Part shown: in pieces, positions 1-5,484 of the stretch | How positions within the stretch are numbered: the stretch's first letter is position 1 | How the letters are laid out: every line of letters begins with the position of its first letter | NCBI GenBank assembly: GCA_002336465.1 | Contig: DDEP01000107.1 | Span: 1 to 5,568, forward strand | Direction: 5' to 3' | Origin: Pedobacter sp. UBA1951 | GTDB taxonomy: Bacteria; Bacteroidota; Bacteroidia; Sphingobacteriales; Sphingobacteriaceae | Length of the DNA: 5,568 nt | Translations under genes and position numbers: made by a program | The notes under the pieces: generated by a model | What the model was told of the DNA's origin: nothing | Seen by the model: only the letters and a program-made list of their open reading frames with translations | Databases searched by the model: none

Positions 1-223
1 AACGGTTAAAGCTAATTCCTCTTACTTGCTCATTAAAATAAATAACAGGACTTACTTGTTTGATATAAGACACTAGCGAATCATGGTCTTCTTTCATTTG
101 CTCATAACTAAGTTGAGGTACCCCTTCTATGGGTTTAAGCTGGCTTTTAGGATTATTCTGACTTTTATGTACAGAACATGCTGTTAAGAGGCATACAGCA
201 ACAAATAATAAACTTCTATTCAT
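1..223 (-). CDS. Lipoprotein, N-terminal part only; possibly an S41-type peptidase
   Basis: An open frame runs from ATG (223-221) off the left edge without a stop, giving the first 74 residues. It begins MNRSLLFVAVCLLTACSVHK. That is a short basic start, a hydrophobic stretch and an LTAC lipobox with Cys16 as the probable lipidated residue, so export and membrane anchoring are well supported. The mature part starts with a polar linker (about 17-37) and then LSYEQMKEDHDSLVSYIKQV (about 38-57). This resembles the N-terminal helical segment before the catalytic domain in Bacteroidota S41 (C-terminal processing-type) peptidases, where an 'EDf..L...i....P' pattern is common. The catalytic region would lie outside the window, so the S41 call is a guess and the lipoprotein call is firm. 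It follows the AraC-family gene on the same strand after 60 nt. An 11-bp inverted repeat lies directly before its ATG. Confidence 0.72.
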   Translation of the reverse strand, partial: MNRSLLFVAVCLLTACSVHKSQNNPKSQLKPIEGVPQLSYEQMKEDHDSLVSYIKQVSPVIYFNEQVRGISFNR

Positions 224-227
224 CTTT

Positions 228-273
228 CAATTTTTGAGATACAAATAAAATGTAGAAAAGACCTCAAAAATTG
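228..273 (-). promoter_or_regulatory. Inverted repeat just upstream of the lipoprotein start codon
   Basis: CAATTTTTGAG (228-238) and CTCAAAAATTG (263-273) form a perfect 11-bp inverted repeat with a 24-nt spacer, and centres about 35 bp apart. The arm nearest the gene ends 4 nt before the ATG at 223. As RNA, a stem here would bury the translation start region. As DNA, the arms could be paired operator half-sites for a regulator, the adjacent AraC-family protein being one candidate. An AT-rich terminator for the AraC-family gene (ending at 284) is also possible, but neither arm is followed by a clear U-run. The repeat itself is seen directly; its role is inferred. Confidence 0.5.
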
Positions 274-283
274 TAAAAATCAT

Positions 284-1132
284 TCATAGCTGATTTTTAT
301 TGTAAATCCATGCTAGATCATTTTGCTGAACAGATATTTTATGTGCCAATTGCTTAGGTGCGTGGCCCGATAACGTTTTGAAATCTTTAATAAAATGAGC
401 CTGATCGTAATACTGGTTATGGTAGGCAATTTCGGTTAATGAACCTTTAAGATTTAAAACTTGGTTGAGCACATTCCTGAATCGAATGGTTTGCAGGTAC
501 GATTTTGGGTTTTGTCCCAAATGATTTTTAAATAAACGAAACAAAGTAGTATCACTTATTTCGAGTCTTTTAGATAGATTTTCTATACTAAGATTTTCGG
601 CAAAATTTCTTGTTGATATGATATAAAGAGCTTCTTTTAACTTATCTGGAATGTCATTTTTTAGGTTTTTAAGCAGTATATGCTCTAATTGCTCAGCTCT
701 TGCAAATAAGTCATCCTGTTCAAAAATCTGCTCAAAAGAAAAAGTACTCTTAGCGGTAAAAATGTCTTCTAAGGTAAGCACAGGGTTCATCAAATCACTA
801 AAATGGGCAAAAGTAAAGGCCCTTACGGCAGAAGGATAAAAAACAATGCAGATTTGATCTAATGCAGTATCAATCTGTACGTTAAAAGGCATTTTATGAA
901 ACCCATAAAAACGACATGGAAATAAATGGTTCCCTTTTGAGATTGTGCAGTTATTGATTTCAGGAGTATTAGTGTAATTTATTTCATTTTGTTTATAGAT
1001 AGCCAAGCATAAGTTGTTGTTAGGGAAAGTGGTATAATTGAGCAATTGATTATCTGTCTTTTTAAAAAAGATAAAATACTGAACATATTCTTTCAGTATT
1101 TCATGTTTAGGTTTGATAATTACAGATCTCAT
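284..1132 (-). CDS. AraC-family transcriptional regulator
   Basis: This 282-aa protein has a C-terminal AraC/XylS-type double helix-turn-helix domain (about 165-265). The first HTH lies around LSIENLSKRLEISDTTLFRL (181-200). The second is around SLTEIAYHNQYYDQAHFIKD (231-250), followed by FKTLSGHAPKQL, which matches the family signature (F..-x-G-x-x-P). Residues 1-160 look like the beta-rich N-terminal sensing domain found in many Bacteroidota AraC proteins (similar in style to DUF6597); no ligand can be predicted. There is no signal peptide, so it should be a cytoplasmic DNA-binding protein. The ATG at 1132 is the only sensible start. It lies 14 nt after the stop of the upstream secreted-protein gene, so co-transcription is likely and no separate promoter is visible. 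Likely targets are itself or the lipoprotein gene 60 nt downstream, which is preceded by an inverted repeat. Confidence 0.9.
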   Translation of the reverse strand: MRSVIIKPKHEILKEYVQYFIFFKKTDNQLLNYTTFPNNNLCLAIYKQNEINYTNTPEINNCTISKGNHLFPCRFYGFHKMPFNVQIDTALDQICIVFYPSAVRAFTFAHFSDLMNPVLTLEDIFTAKSTFSFEQIFEQDDLFARAEQLEHILLKNLKNDIPDKLKEALYIISTRNFAENLSIENLSKRLEISDTTLFRLFKNHLGQNPKSYLQTIRFRNVLNQVLNLKGSLTEIAYHNQYYDQAHFIKDFKTLSGHAPKQLAHKISVQQNDLAWIYNKNQL

Positions 1133-1146
1133 TTATTCATTAAACG

Positions 1147-1992
1147 CTAATATATTTTAAAAATTGGATAAAAAGGTTTTTCAATCGAACCTTCATCGCT
1201 GATCAGTTTGTTCAATACAGGGTGTGCCAGTATTTTTTGCAGTGTAGTGCGCTTACCATTTAGGTAAACTCTGTTTTGTACTAGACGCAATCCGTGGCTA
1301 TAATCGGCCCAAGTATTGCTGTGTTTGTTGTAAACGGGCTGTATAGGTTTGCCATCGGTTTTATGCCAGCCGTATATAACTACCTTAGCGCTGTTCTCAC
1401 CATATATCTTGTTAGAAAGGATGATATCTTTTTTATTCCCAGCAACGAGTAAGCTGTTTAAATGTGTACGATTGAGATTAGATAATTGATCTTGAACCAA
1501 GAGATTATGTTTCTCAAAAACTGGAACAGTGGTCATGGCTTTTGTGGGTGGAATAGGCTGTGGTTCTAACCTGATTTTTGCATGCTGATAAATGATATCA
1601 ACGAGTTTTTTTGTGGGAAGACTACAATGGGTAAGTTCTGCAATTTTTTGGGCTAAAATAGGGGTTACAGGCATATATAAATAATCTTGGTTAGTGCCTA
1701 TTGACAGGTAATCTGGCAGAACAAAAATCACTAAAGTATAAGGCTTATTTGCTATGGTATCTGTAATGCTGATTTTTACCAACTTTCTTAAGTAGTCGGG
1801 TATATTTCCTTTGGTTATTTCTTTATAAATGGTTTCTTCACGATCAAATAAAGAAAGCGTACTATCTGCAATTTGTTCTGAAAAAACACTTGCACCAATA
1901 GAATTTCTACTCTTCTTTAACTTTAGTTGTTGACTATAGCTTACTGAATATAAATTTATTAATATAAATAATGTGAATAAAAACTTCTTCAT
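1147..1992 (-). CDS. Secreted protein of unknown function, coupled to queG
   Basis: This 281-aa protein has a typical Sec signal peptide, MKKFLFTLFILINLYSVSYS, with probable cleavage after Ser20 before QQ. There is no lipobox, so the product should be periplasmic or secreted. I do not know a named function. Several stretches look like conserved family motifs: GNIPDYLRKL (62-71), LPDYLSIGTNQDYLYMPVTP (92-111), LPTKKLVDIIYQHA (125-138), LLVAGNKKDIIL (181-192), YGWHKTDGKPIQP (207-219) and ADYSHGLRLV (229-238). From memory, very similar strings occur in uncharacterised secreted proteins of other phyla, but I cannot name the family. Clustered His210, His224, Asp230, Ser232 and His233 could form an active or metal site; that is speculation. 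Its ATG overlaps the queG stop in an ATGA arrangement (1992-1989), implying translational coupling. The AraC-family gene follows after 14 nt. Confidence 0.85.
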   Translation of the reverse strand: MKKFLFTLFILINLYSVSYSQQLKLKKSRNSIGASVFSEQIADSTLSLFDREETIYKEITKGNIPDYLRKLVKISITDTIANKPYTLVIFVLPDYLSIGTNQDYLYMPVTPILAQKIAELTHCSLPTKKLVDIIYQHAKIRLEPQPIPPTKAMTTVPVFEKHNLLVQDQLSNLNRTHLNSLLVAGNKKDIILSNKIYGENSAKVVIYGWHKTDGKPIQPVYNKHSNTWADYSHGLRLVQNRVYLNGKRTTLQKILAHPVLNKLISDEGSIEKPFYPIFKIY

Positions 1993-2936
1993 TTTTCGAT
2001 GATTGATGACTGTAAGAAATCAATGTTTCGTTTAAGTCCGCTAAACTTGGTACGCTTTACGGGAGAATTCCTGAAAACGCGTTTAAAAACCTCATCGGTC
2101 ATTTCAACAAGTTCTGTTTTGTTGAACTCTAACAGTTCTTCTTTAGGCTTAAATTGATCTTCGTGGTGTGGGGTTGAGAACCTATTCCAAGGGCACACAT
2201 CTTGGCATACATCACAGCCAAACATCCAATTGTCCATTTTGCCCTTAAATTCCTGAGGTATCTCGTTTTTAAGTTCTATGGTCAAATAAGATATGCAACG
2301 GCTTCCATCAATAGTATATGGTGCTACAATGGCATTTGTTGGGCAGGCATCTATACAGCGTGTACATGAACCGCAGTGATCTGTAGGAAAAGGATTATCG
2401 TATGCCAGTTCAAGATCTATAATAAGCTCTGCCAAAAAAAAGAAAGAGCCAACCTGCTTGCTGATGAGATTGGCATTTTTACCAACCCAGCCCAAACCCG
2501 ATTTCTTTGCCCATGCTTTATCTAGTACAGGTGCCGAGTCTACAAAGCAACGTCCGCCCACTTCTCCAATGTTTTCGCGGATAAAAGCCATTAATGCCTG
2601 AAGCTTATCTTTAATAACACTATGGTAATCTGTTCCGTAAGCATATTTAGAAATTTTAGGAGCAGTTGTATCCTGTTGTTTTAAGTCGGTAAAATAGTTC
2701 AGGGTAAGAGATACCACAGATTTTGCACCTTCAACCAGTAAACGAGGGTCAAGGCGTTTATCAAAATGGTTTTCCATGTAGGCCATCTCGCCATGGTGGT
2801 TGTTTTTTAACCATTTTTCGAGACGAGGAGCTTCTTCTTCTAAAAACGTTGCTTTTGATATACCACAAGCCATAAAACCCAGACGTAATGCCTCGTTTTT
2901 AATCATCTCGCTGTATGTGGCTGCCTTGTTGAACAT
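1989..2936 (-). CDS. queG: Epoxyqueuosine reductase QueG
   Basis: QueG reduces epoxyqueuosine to queuosine at the wobble base of GUN-anticodon tRNAs, using cobalamin and two [4Fe-4S] clusters in the cytoplasm. Numbered from ATG 2936 (315 aa), the ferredoxin-like part has CGSCTRCIDACP (Cys188, 191, 194, 198), Cys214 in SRCISY, and CDVCQDVCPWN (Cys241, 244, 248), the full set for two clusters. VDSAPVLDKAW (about 132-142) carries the conserved Asp133, probably the general acid known in this family, followed by the GLGWVGKN motif. The C-terminal NSPVKRTKFSGLKRN segment is typical, but the protein is shorter than the roughly 380-aa E. coli and B. subtilis enzymes because the C-terminal HEAT-like part is reduced. 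The open frame extends to an ATG at 2978 (329 aa), but the extra residues, beginning MPKLSAQKII, are atypical and overlap a hairpin. The start at 2936 is preceded by an A-rich stretch and fits the family better. The 3' end overlaps the next gene by 4 nt. Confidence 0.95.
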   Translation of the reverse strand: MFNKAATYSEMIKNEALRLGFMACGISKATFLEEEAPRLEKWLKNNHHGEMAYMENHFDKRLDPRLLVEGAKSVVSLTLNYFTDLKQQDTTAPKISKYAYGTDYHSVIKDKLQALMAFIRENIGEVGGRCFVDSAPVLDKAWAKKSGLGWVGKNANLISKQVGSFFFLAELIIDLELAYDNPFPTDHCGSCTRCIDACPTNAIVAPYTIDGSRCISYLTIELKNEIPQEFKGKMDNWMFGCDVCQDVCPWNRFSTPHHEDQFKPKEELLEFNKTELVEMTDEVFKRVFRNSPVKRTKFSGLKRNIDFLQSSIIEK

Positions 2937-2960
2937 ATTTTGTACAAAGATAATTTTTTG

Positions 2961-2977
2961 TGCCGATAGCTTCGGCA
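2961..2977. repeat. Small hairpin upstream of the preferred queG start
   Basis: TGCCGA (2961-2966) and TCGGCA (2972-2977) pair perfectly around a 5-nt loop. The stem lies within the first codons if queG starts at 2978, but in the leader if it starts at 2936. There is no T-run on either side, so it is not a standard terminator. It could be a 5'-leader hairpin or an operator. Confidence 0.35.
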
Positions 2978-3055
2978 TAGATTAGCCAAAGCAGCATAAG
3001 GTTTATTTTTTAATGATTTGATAATGATTTTTTAATCGGGATAAGCGAAAGGATT

Positions 3056-3077
3056 CTTCAACTTTGTTGAAGTTTTT
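3056..3077 (+). terminator. Hairpin with T-run at the 5' edge of the phytase relic
   Basis: CTTCAAC (3056-3062) and GTTGAAG (3066-3072) form a perfect 7-bp stem with a TTT loop, followed directly by TTTTT (3073-3077). This has the layout of a weak intrinsic terminator on the plus strand. No intact plus-strand gene precedes it, because queG reads away from it. It may be the leftover terminator of a gene lost when the phytase was truncated, or a chance structure. Confidence 0.4.
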
Positions 3078-3082
3078 AAAGC

Positions 3083-3397
3083 TTGAATTTTAATCGTTTG
3101 TACATCTTGAAAACAAGCGATAAGAAGGGTTATATCTTGGTATCAGATCAGCAAACTAATCGTTTTCAAATATTTACAAGAGAGGGCGAATCCGGAAATC
3201 CACATCAACACAAATTGGTAATAATCATAAATGTAGCTGCTACCCAAAGCGATGGATCAGATGTGGTGAATATACCTCTCAACTAAACTTTTAAACATGG
3301 TCTTTTTGTGGTAATGAGCGATGATAAAACCTTTCATTATTACTGTTGGGAAGATATAGCTGGCAAAAGAACTGAAATAGGCATAATTTCTTTATAA
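3083..3397 (+). pseudogene. Decayed C-terminal fragment of a beta-propeller phytase (3-phytase)
   Basis: One plus-strand frame gives about 105 codons broken only by an in-frame TAA at 3284-3286. Before it come LYILKTSDKKGYILVSDQQT, FQIFTREGESGNPHQH and SDGSDVVNIPLN. After it come TFKHGLFVVMSDDKTFHYYC and WEDIAG, ending at TAA 3395-3397. These match in order the last blades of beta-propeller phytases: a GYLivSsQgnN-type strand, an EG..GNPH.H turn, a SDGsdVt segment and a GLFVvMSDdkTFh.Y.WeDIA tail. Such enzymes are exported, calcium-dependent and release phosphate from phytate; intact ones are roughly 330-380 aa. The N-terminal two thirds, the signal peptide and most of the active-site region are missing. 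The only possible start for the first part is TTG at 3083, with a TAA just upstream (3077-3079). AAA-to-TAA or GAA-to-TAA would explain the stop. A non-functional relic is much more likely than a real 67-aa gene. Confidence 0.72.
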
Positions 3398-3403
3398 AGT
3401 TTT

Positions 3404-3444
3404 AGAGCTACCAAAAGCATTTGGAAAACTGATTTGGTAGCTTT
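3404..3444 (+). terminator. Stem-loop after the phytase relic, probable terminator
   Basis: AGCTACCAAA (3406-3415) pairs perfectly with TTTGGTAGCT (3433-3442). One wobble and one A-T pair extend this to 3404/3444, and the loop is 17 nt. It sits 7 nt after the final stop of the phytase relic and is followed by a T-rich, imperfect tail (TTTCCTATT). Most likely it is the old phytase terminator, still present. The loop contains a second TTTGG (3420-3424) that can pair with the same CCAAA (3411-3415), so two exclusive foldings exist. Confidence 0.55.
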
Positions 3445-3515
3445 CCTATTAACGCTTTGTTTTAAGAAAAACTATTTAACAGGATCATCTGTTTAAATTA
3501 GGGTACTAATTAAAA

Positions 3516-3737
3516 ATGGAGGTAATCGTGGAAAACCAAGAACAAAATGAGAAAAGAAAAAAAGACCATGTTGAGACCAATTACGAAGCTCATAAGGATA
3601 ATCCAGCTCCAGCACCTACCGTAAACGAACCTGATACCGAAGGAGCAGGGCAGGCCATGAAATGGATTATACCTATTGTGGTAATTATATTGTTGGCTAT
3701 CTGGTTTCTTTTCTTCAGGGACACTAACATGAAATAA
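3516..3737 (+). CDS. Small single-span membrane protein of unknown function
   Basis: This 73-aa protein begins at ATG 3516, preceded by an A-rich ATTAAAA stretch as is usual in Bacteroidota. Residues 1-47 are very polar: a charged Glu/Lys/Asn-rich part (1-30), then a Pro/Ala-rich linker (DNPAPAPTVNEPD, 28-40). One strong hydrophobic segment follows, WIIPIVVIILLAIWFLFF (50-67), and then a short RDTNMK tail. There is no N-terminal signal, so the likely topology is N-in with a C-terminal anchor. No domain is recognised and the family is unknown. Short proteins of this build are common in Bacteroidota and often have no assigned role. It stands alone on the plus strand after the phytase relic and converges on the GNAT-nitrilase gene with 3 bp between stop codons. 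A start at Met48 would leave little but the membrane segment and is less likely. Confidence 0.75.
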   Translation: MEVIVENQEQNEKRKKDHVETNYEAHKDNPAPAPTVNEPDTEGAGQAMKWIIPIVVIILLAIWFLFFRDTNMK

Positions 3738-3748
3738 GTCTTATTTCA
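3730..3748. terminator. Palindrome spanning both convergent stop codons; possible bidirectional terminator
   Basis: TGAAATAAGTCTTATTTCA is a perfect palindrome (9-bp arms around one central T; as RNA an 8-bp stem with a 3-nt loop). It contains the AAA-TAA end of the plus-strand small membrane protein and, on the other strand, the AAA-TAA end of the GNAT-nitrilase gene. The position between convergent genes fits a shared terminator, but the stem is AT-rich and the T-runs are short, so termination is uncertain. Confidence 0.45.
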
Positions 3749-5246
3749 GATATTTTACTTGGTAAAGATCTTGACGTCTGTCTTTAAGTGTTTTTACCGT
3801 ACCGAAGTGGTGCAATTCATCCAATAAATGTAAATCTACATCTACTACTAACATCATTTCTGTATTTGGGGTGGTTTCGGCCTTAACTGCATTTGTTGGG
3901 AAAGCAAAATCAGATGGGGTAAAAACAGCCGATTGCGCAAACTGTATATCCATGTTATTTACTTTGGGCAAGTTACCTACACAACCGGCTATGGCTACAT
4001 AACATTCATTTTCAATTGCTCTGGCTTGTGCACAATGTCTTACACGGGTATAACCATTTTGTGTATCGGTTAAAAATGGTACAAATAAGATTTGCATACC
4101 TTGATCTGCATAAATCCTGCTCAATTCTGGAAATTCTACATCATAACAAATTAAGATACCTACTTTACCACAATCGGTATCAAACACACCTATTTGGTCA
4201 CCTCCACTCATGCCGTAATATTTCTGCTCGTTAGGTGTAATGTGTATCTTACGGTAATCTTCTGTTAAGCCATTTCTATGGCATAAATAAGTAGCGTTAT
4301 ATAATTTGCCATCGTCTATTACTGGCATGCTACCGCTAATGATGTTTACATTATAAGAAACGGCAAATTGCTGTATCTTCTCTACAATTTCTGCTGTAAA
4401 ATCAGCCAGCTTCTCCATGGCTTCTTTCTCTGGTAAATGATTATAGGGCTGTAGGAGCGGCGTATTGAAAAATTCTGGAAATACAATGAAATCAGACTGG
4501 TACCCGCTTACGGCATCTACAAAAAATTCAACCTGCTCATAAAAAGCATCGATGTTGTTGAATACCCTCATTTGCCACTGCACCAAACCTAATCTGATGA
4601 TTTTTGCAGATCTTGCACTCACATCGTCTTGGTAATAAATATTGTTCCACTCGAGCAGCGTAGCATATTCTTTAGATTCAAGATCACCGGGTAAATAGTT
4701 TTTCAGGATTTTACGAACGTGAAAATCATTAGACAATTGAAAAGTTAATGTAGGATCGTATAACTCTTTAATCTTCACTTTATCGATGTATTGCCTAGGT
4801 GTAAGCTCTTTGGCATGCTCATGATAACCCGGAATACGACCGCCAGCAATAATGCTTTCGAGGTTAAGCGATTCGCATAGTTCTTTACGTGCCTCGTATA
4901 AGCGTCTGGCTAATCGTAAACCACGATATTCGGGATGCACAAAAACTTCTATTCCGTATAGCACATTACCTTTTGAGGTATGGGTTGAAAAAGAATATTT
5001 GCCTGTTATCTGCTCATAAGTATGGTTATCCCCAAATACATCATAATCAACAATAATGCTGAGCGCACAAGCTACTACTTTATCGTCAACAGTAATACAG
5101 ATTTGTCCTTCTGGAAATAAGCGAAGTAATTTTTGAATATTGGATTTGGGCCAGTAACCGTTTCCACTGTCGTGGTAGGCTTCCTGCATCGATTCGCGGA
5201 GCCCATCATAATCATCGATAGTTAGTTTTCTGAGTTCAATGTTCAT
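3741..5246 (-). CDS. GNAT acetyltransferase / carbon-nitrogen hydrolase (nitrilase superfamily) fusion
   Basis: This two-domain cytoplasmic protein has 501 aa from ATG 5246. The frame stays open to a TTG at 5261, but that adds only five unlikely residues. Residues 1 to about 160 form a GNAT domain, with the beta4 strand and acetyl-CoA loop at LYGIEVFVHPEYRGLRLARR (96-115; RGLRLA fits the R-x-x-G-x-A signature). Residues 216-500 form a nitrilase-superfamily hydrolase with the full triad: Glu258 in FPEFF, Lys333 in YRKIH and Cys367 in ICYDVEFPE. Such fusions belong to the uncharacterised nitrilase branch (NB12) often joined to a RimI-like domain; B. subtilis YhcX has, as I recall, the same layout. 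The expected chemistry is amide hydrolysis via a Cys thioester plus acyl transfer from CoA; the substrates are not known. It is a lone gene, convergent with the small membrane protein, with a repeat-rich upstream region and no clear TTTG/TAnnTTTG promoter. Confidence 0.93.
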   Translation of the reverse strand: MNIELRKLTIDDYDGLRESMQEAYHDSGNGYWPKSNIQKLLRLFPEGQICITVDDKVVACALSIIVDYDVFGDNHTYEQITGKYSFSTHTSKGNVLYGIEVFVHPEYRGLRLARRLYEARKELCESLNLESIIAGGRIPGYHEHAKELTPRQYIDKVKIKELYDPTLTFQLSNDFHVRKILKNYLPGDLESKEYATLLEWNNIYYQDDVSARSAKIIRLGLVQWQMRVFNNIDAFYEQVEFFVDAVSGYQSDFIVFPEFFNTPLLQPYNHLPEKEAMEKLADFTAEIVEKIQQFAVSYNVNIISGSMPVIDDGKLYNATYLCHRNGLTEDYRKIHITPNEQKYYGMSGGDQIGVFDTDCGKVGILICYDVEFPELSRIYADQGMQILFVPFLTDTQNGYTRVRHCAQARAIENECYVAIAGCVGNLPKVNNMDIQFAQSAVFTPSDFAFPTNAVKAETTPNTEMMLVVDVDLHLLDELHHFGTVKTLKDRRQDLYQVKYLK

Positions 5247-5301
5247 ATACCATACGAACAATGAGAAACAAAAAATGTTTAAGAAGCTTTTTAAAATTCT
5301 A

Positions 5302-5377
5302 TTTGCCTCGTTACGCTAAGCCTTATAAAACAGTGCGCAGCCCTGACTTGGAGCGAAGCGTAAAGCTAGGAGGTAAA
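5302..5377. repeat. Long imperfect inverted repeat
   Basis: TTTGCCTC (5302-5309) pairs with GAGGTAAA (5370-5377) with one G-U wobble. Next to it, TTACGCT (5311-5317) pairs with AGCGTAA (5357-5363), leaving a 6-nt bulge (AGCTAG) on one side and one base on the other. The 39-nt apical part is GC-richer than its surroundings and holds TGCGCA and GCCCTGACTTGGAGCGAAGC. It lies 56 bp upstream of the GNAT-nitrilase start codon. The style (GAGCGAAGCG, TTACGCT) resembles dispersed intergenic repeats seen in Flavobacterium/Pedobacter-type genomes, from memory; copy number cannot be judged from this window. Confidence 0.45.
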
Positions 5378-5406
5378 TTTATTTCGGATTCTATATTCTT
5401 CAGGAA

Positions 5407-5433
5407 AGATGCTGAAACGAGTTCAGCATGACG
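5407..5433 (+). repeat. Palindromic repeat unit, copy 1 (REP-like)
   Basis: This 27-nt unit reads AGATGCTGAAACGAG then TTCAGCATGACG. It folds into an 8-bp perfect stem (ATGCTGAA 5409-5416 with TTCAGCAT 5422-5429), a 5-nt ACGAG loop and a GACG tail. A second copy lies inverted at 5485-5511, with 51 nt between the units. The CTGAAAC(A/G)AGTTCAG core resembles a palindrome I recall as common in Bacteroidota intergenic DNA. Confidence 0.65.
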
Positions 5434-5484
5434 CGGAGGGAGGAGCATTACGTCTTTTATTTAGCGCCATCTCATAAAGCAATT

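Noticed and set aside
242..268. TTTG and TTTTATTTG in the gap before the lipoprotein gene as a promoter
   Set aside because: The spacing (about 15 nt) is shorter than usual and the -7 element is imperfect.
651..839. Plus-strand 62-codon frame
   Set aside because: Lies entirely opposite the AraC-family gene, with low-complexity composition and no motif; a shadow frame.
1129..1140. Three-codon ATG-AAT-AAA-TGA frame overlapping the AraC-family start
   Set aside because: Too short to judge; likely chance in AT-rich DNA.
2945..2952. Minus-strand TATCTTTG, an exact match to the Bacteroidota -7 box TAnnTTTG
   Set aside because: No TTTG lies at the expected distance upstream (the nearest is about 34 nt away) and transcription would start only a few bases before the ATG at 2936.
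2800..2985. Plus-strand 61-codon frame
   Set aside because: Opposite the 5' half of queG, which has clear family support.
3083..3286. 67-codon frame with TTG start as a genuine small gene
   Set aside because: The same frame continues after the TAA with matching phytase C-terminal sequence, so it is part of a broken gene.
4016..4234. Plus-strand 72-codon frame
   Set aside because: Opposite the nitrilase domain around the catalytic Lys and Cys; rich in His/Leu/Tyr as expected for an antisense frame.
5247..5261. TTG start five codons upstream for the GNAT-nitrilase protein
   Set aside because: The ATG at 5246 is a normal start and gives the expected GNAT N-terminus (MNIELRKLT).
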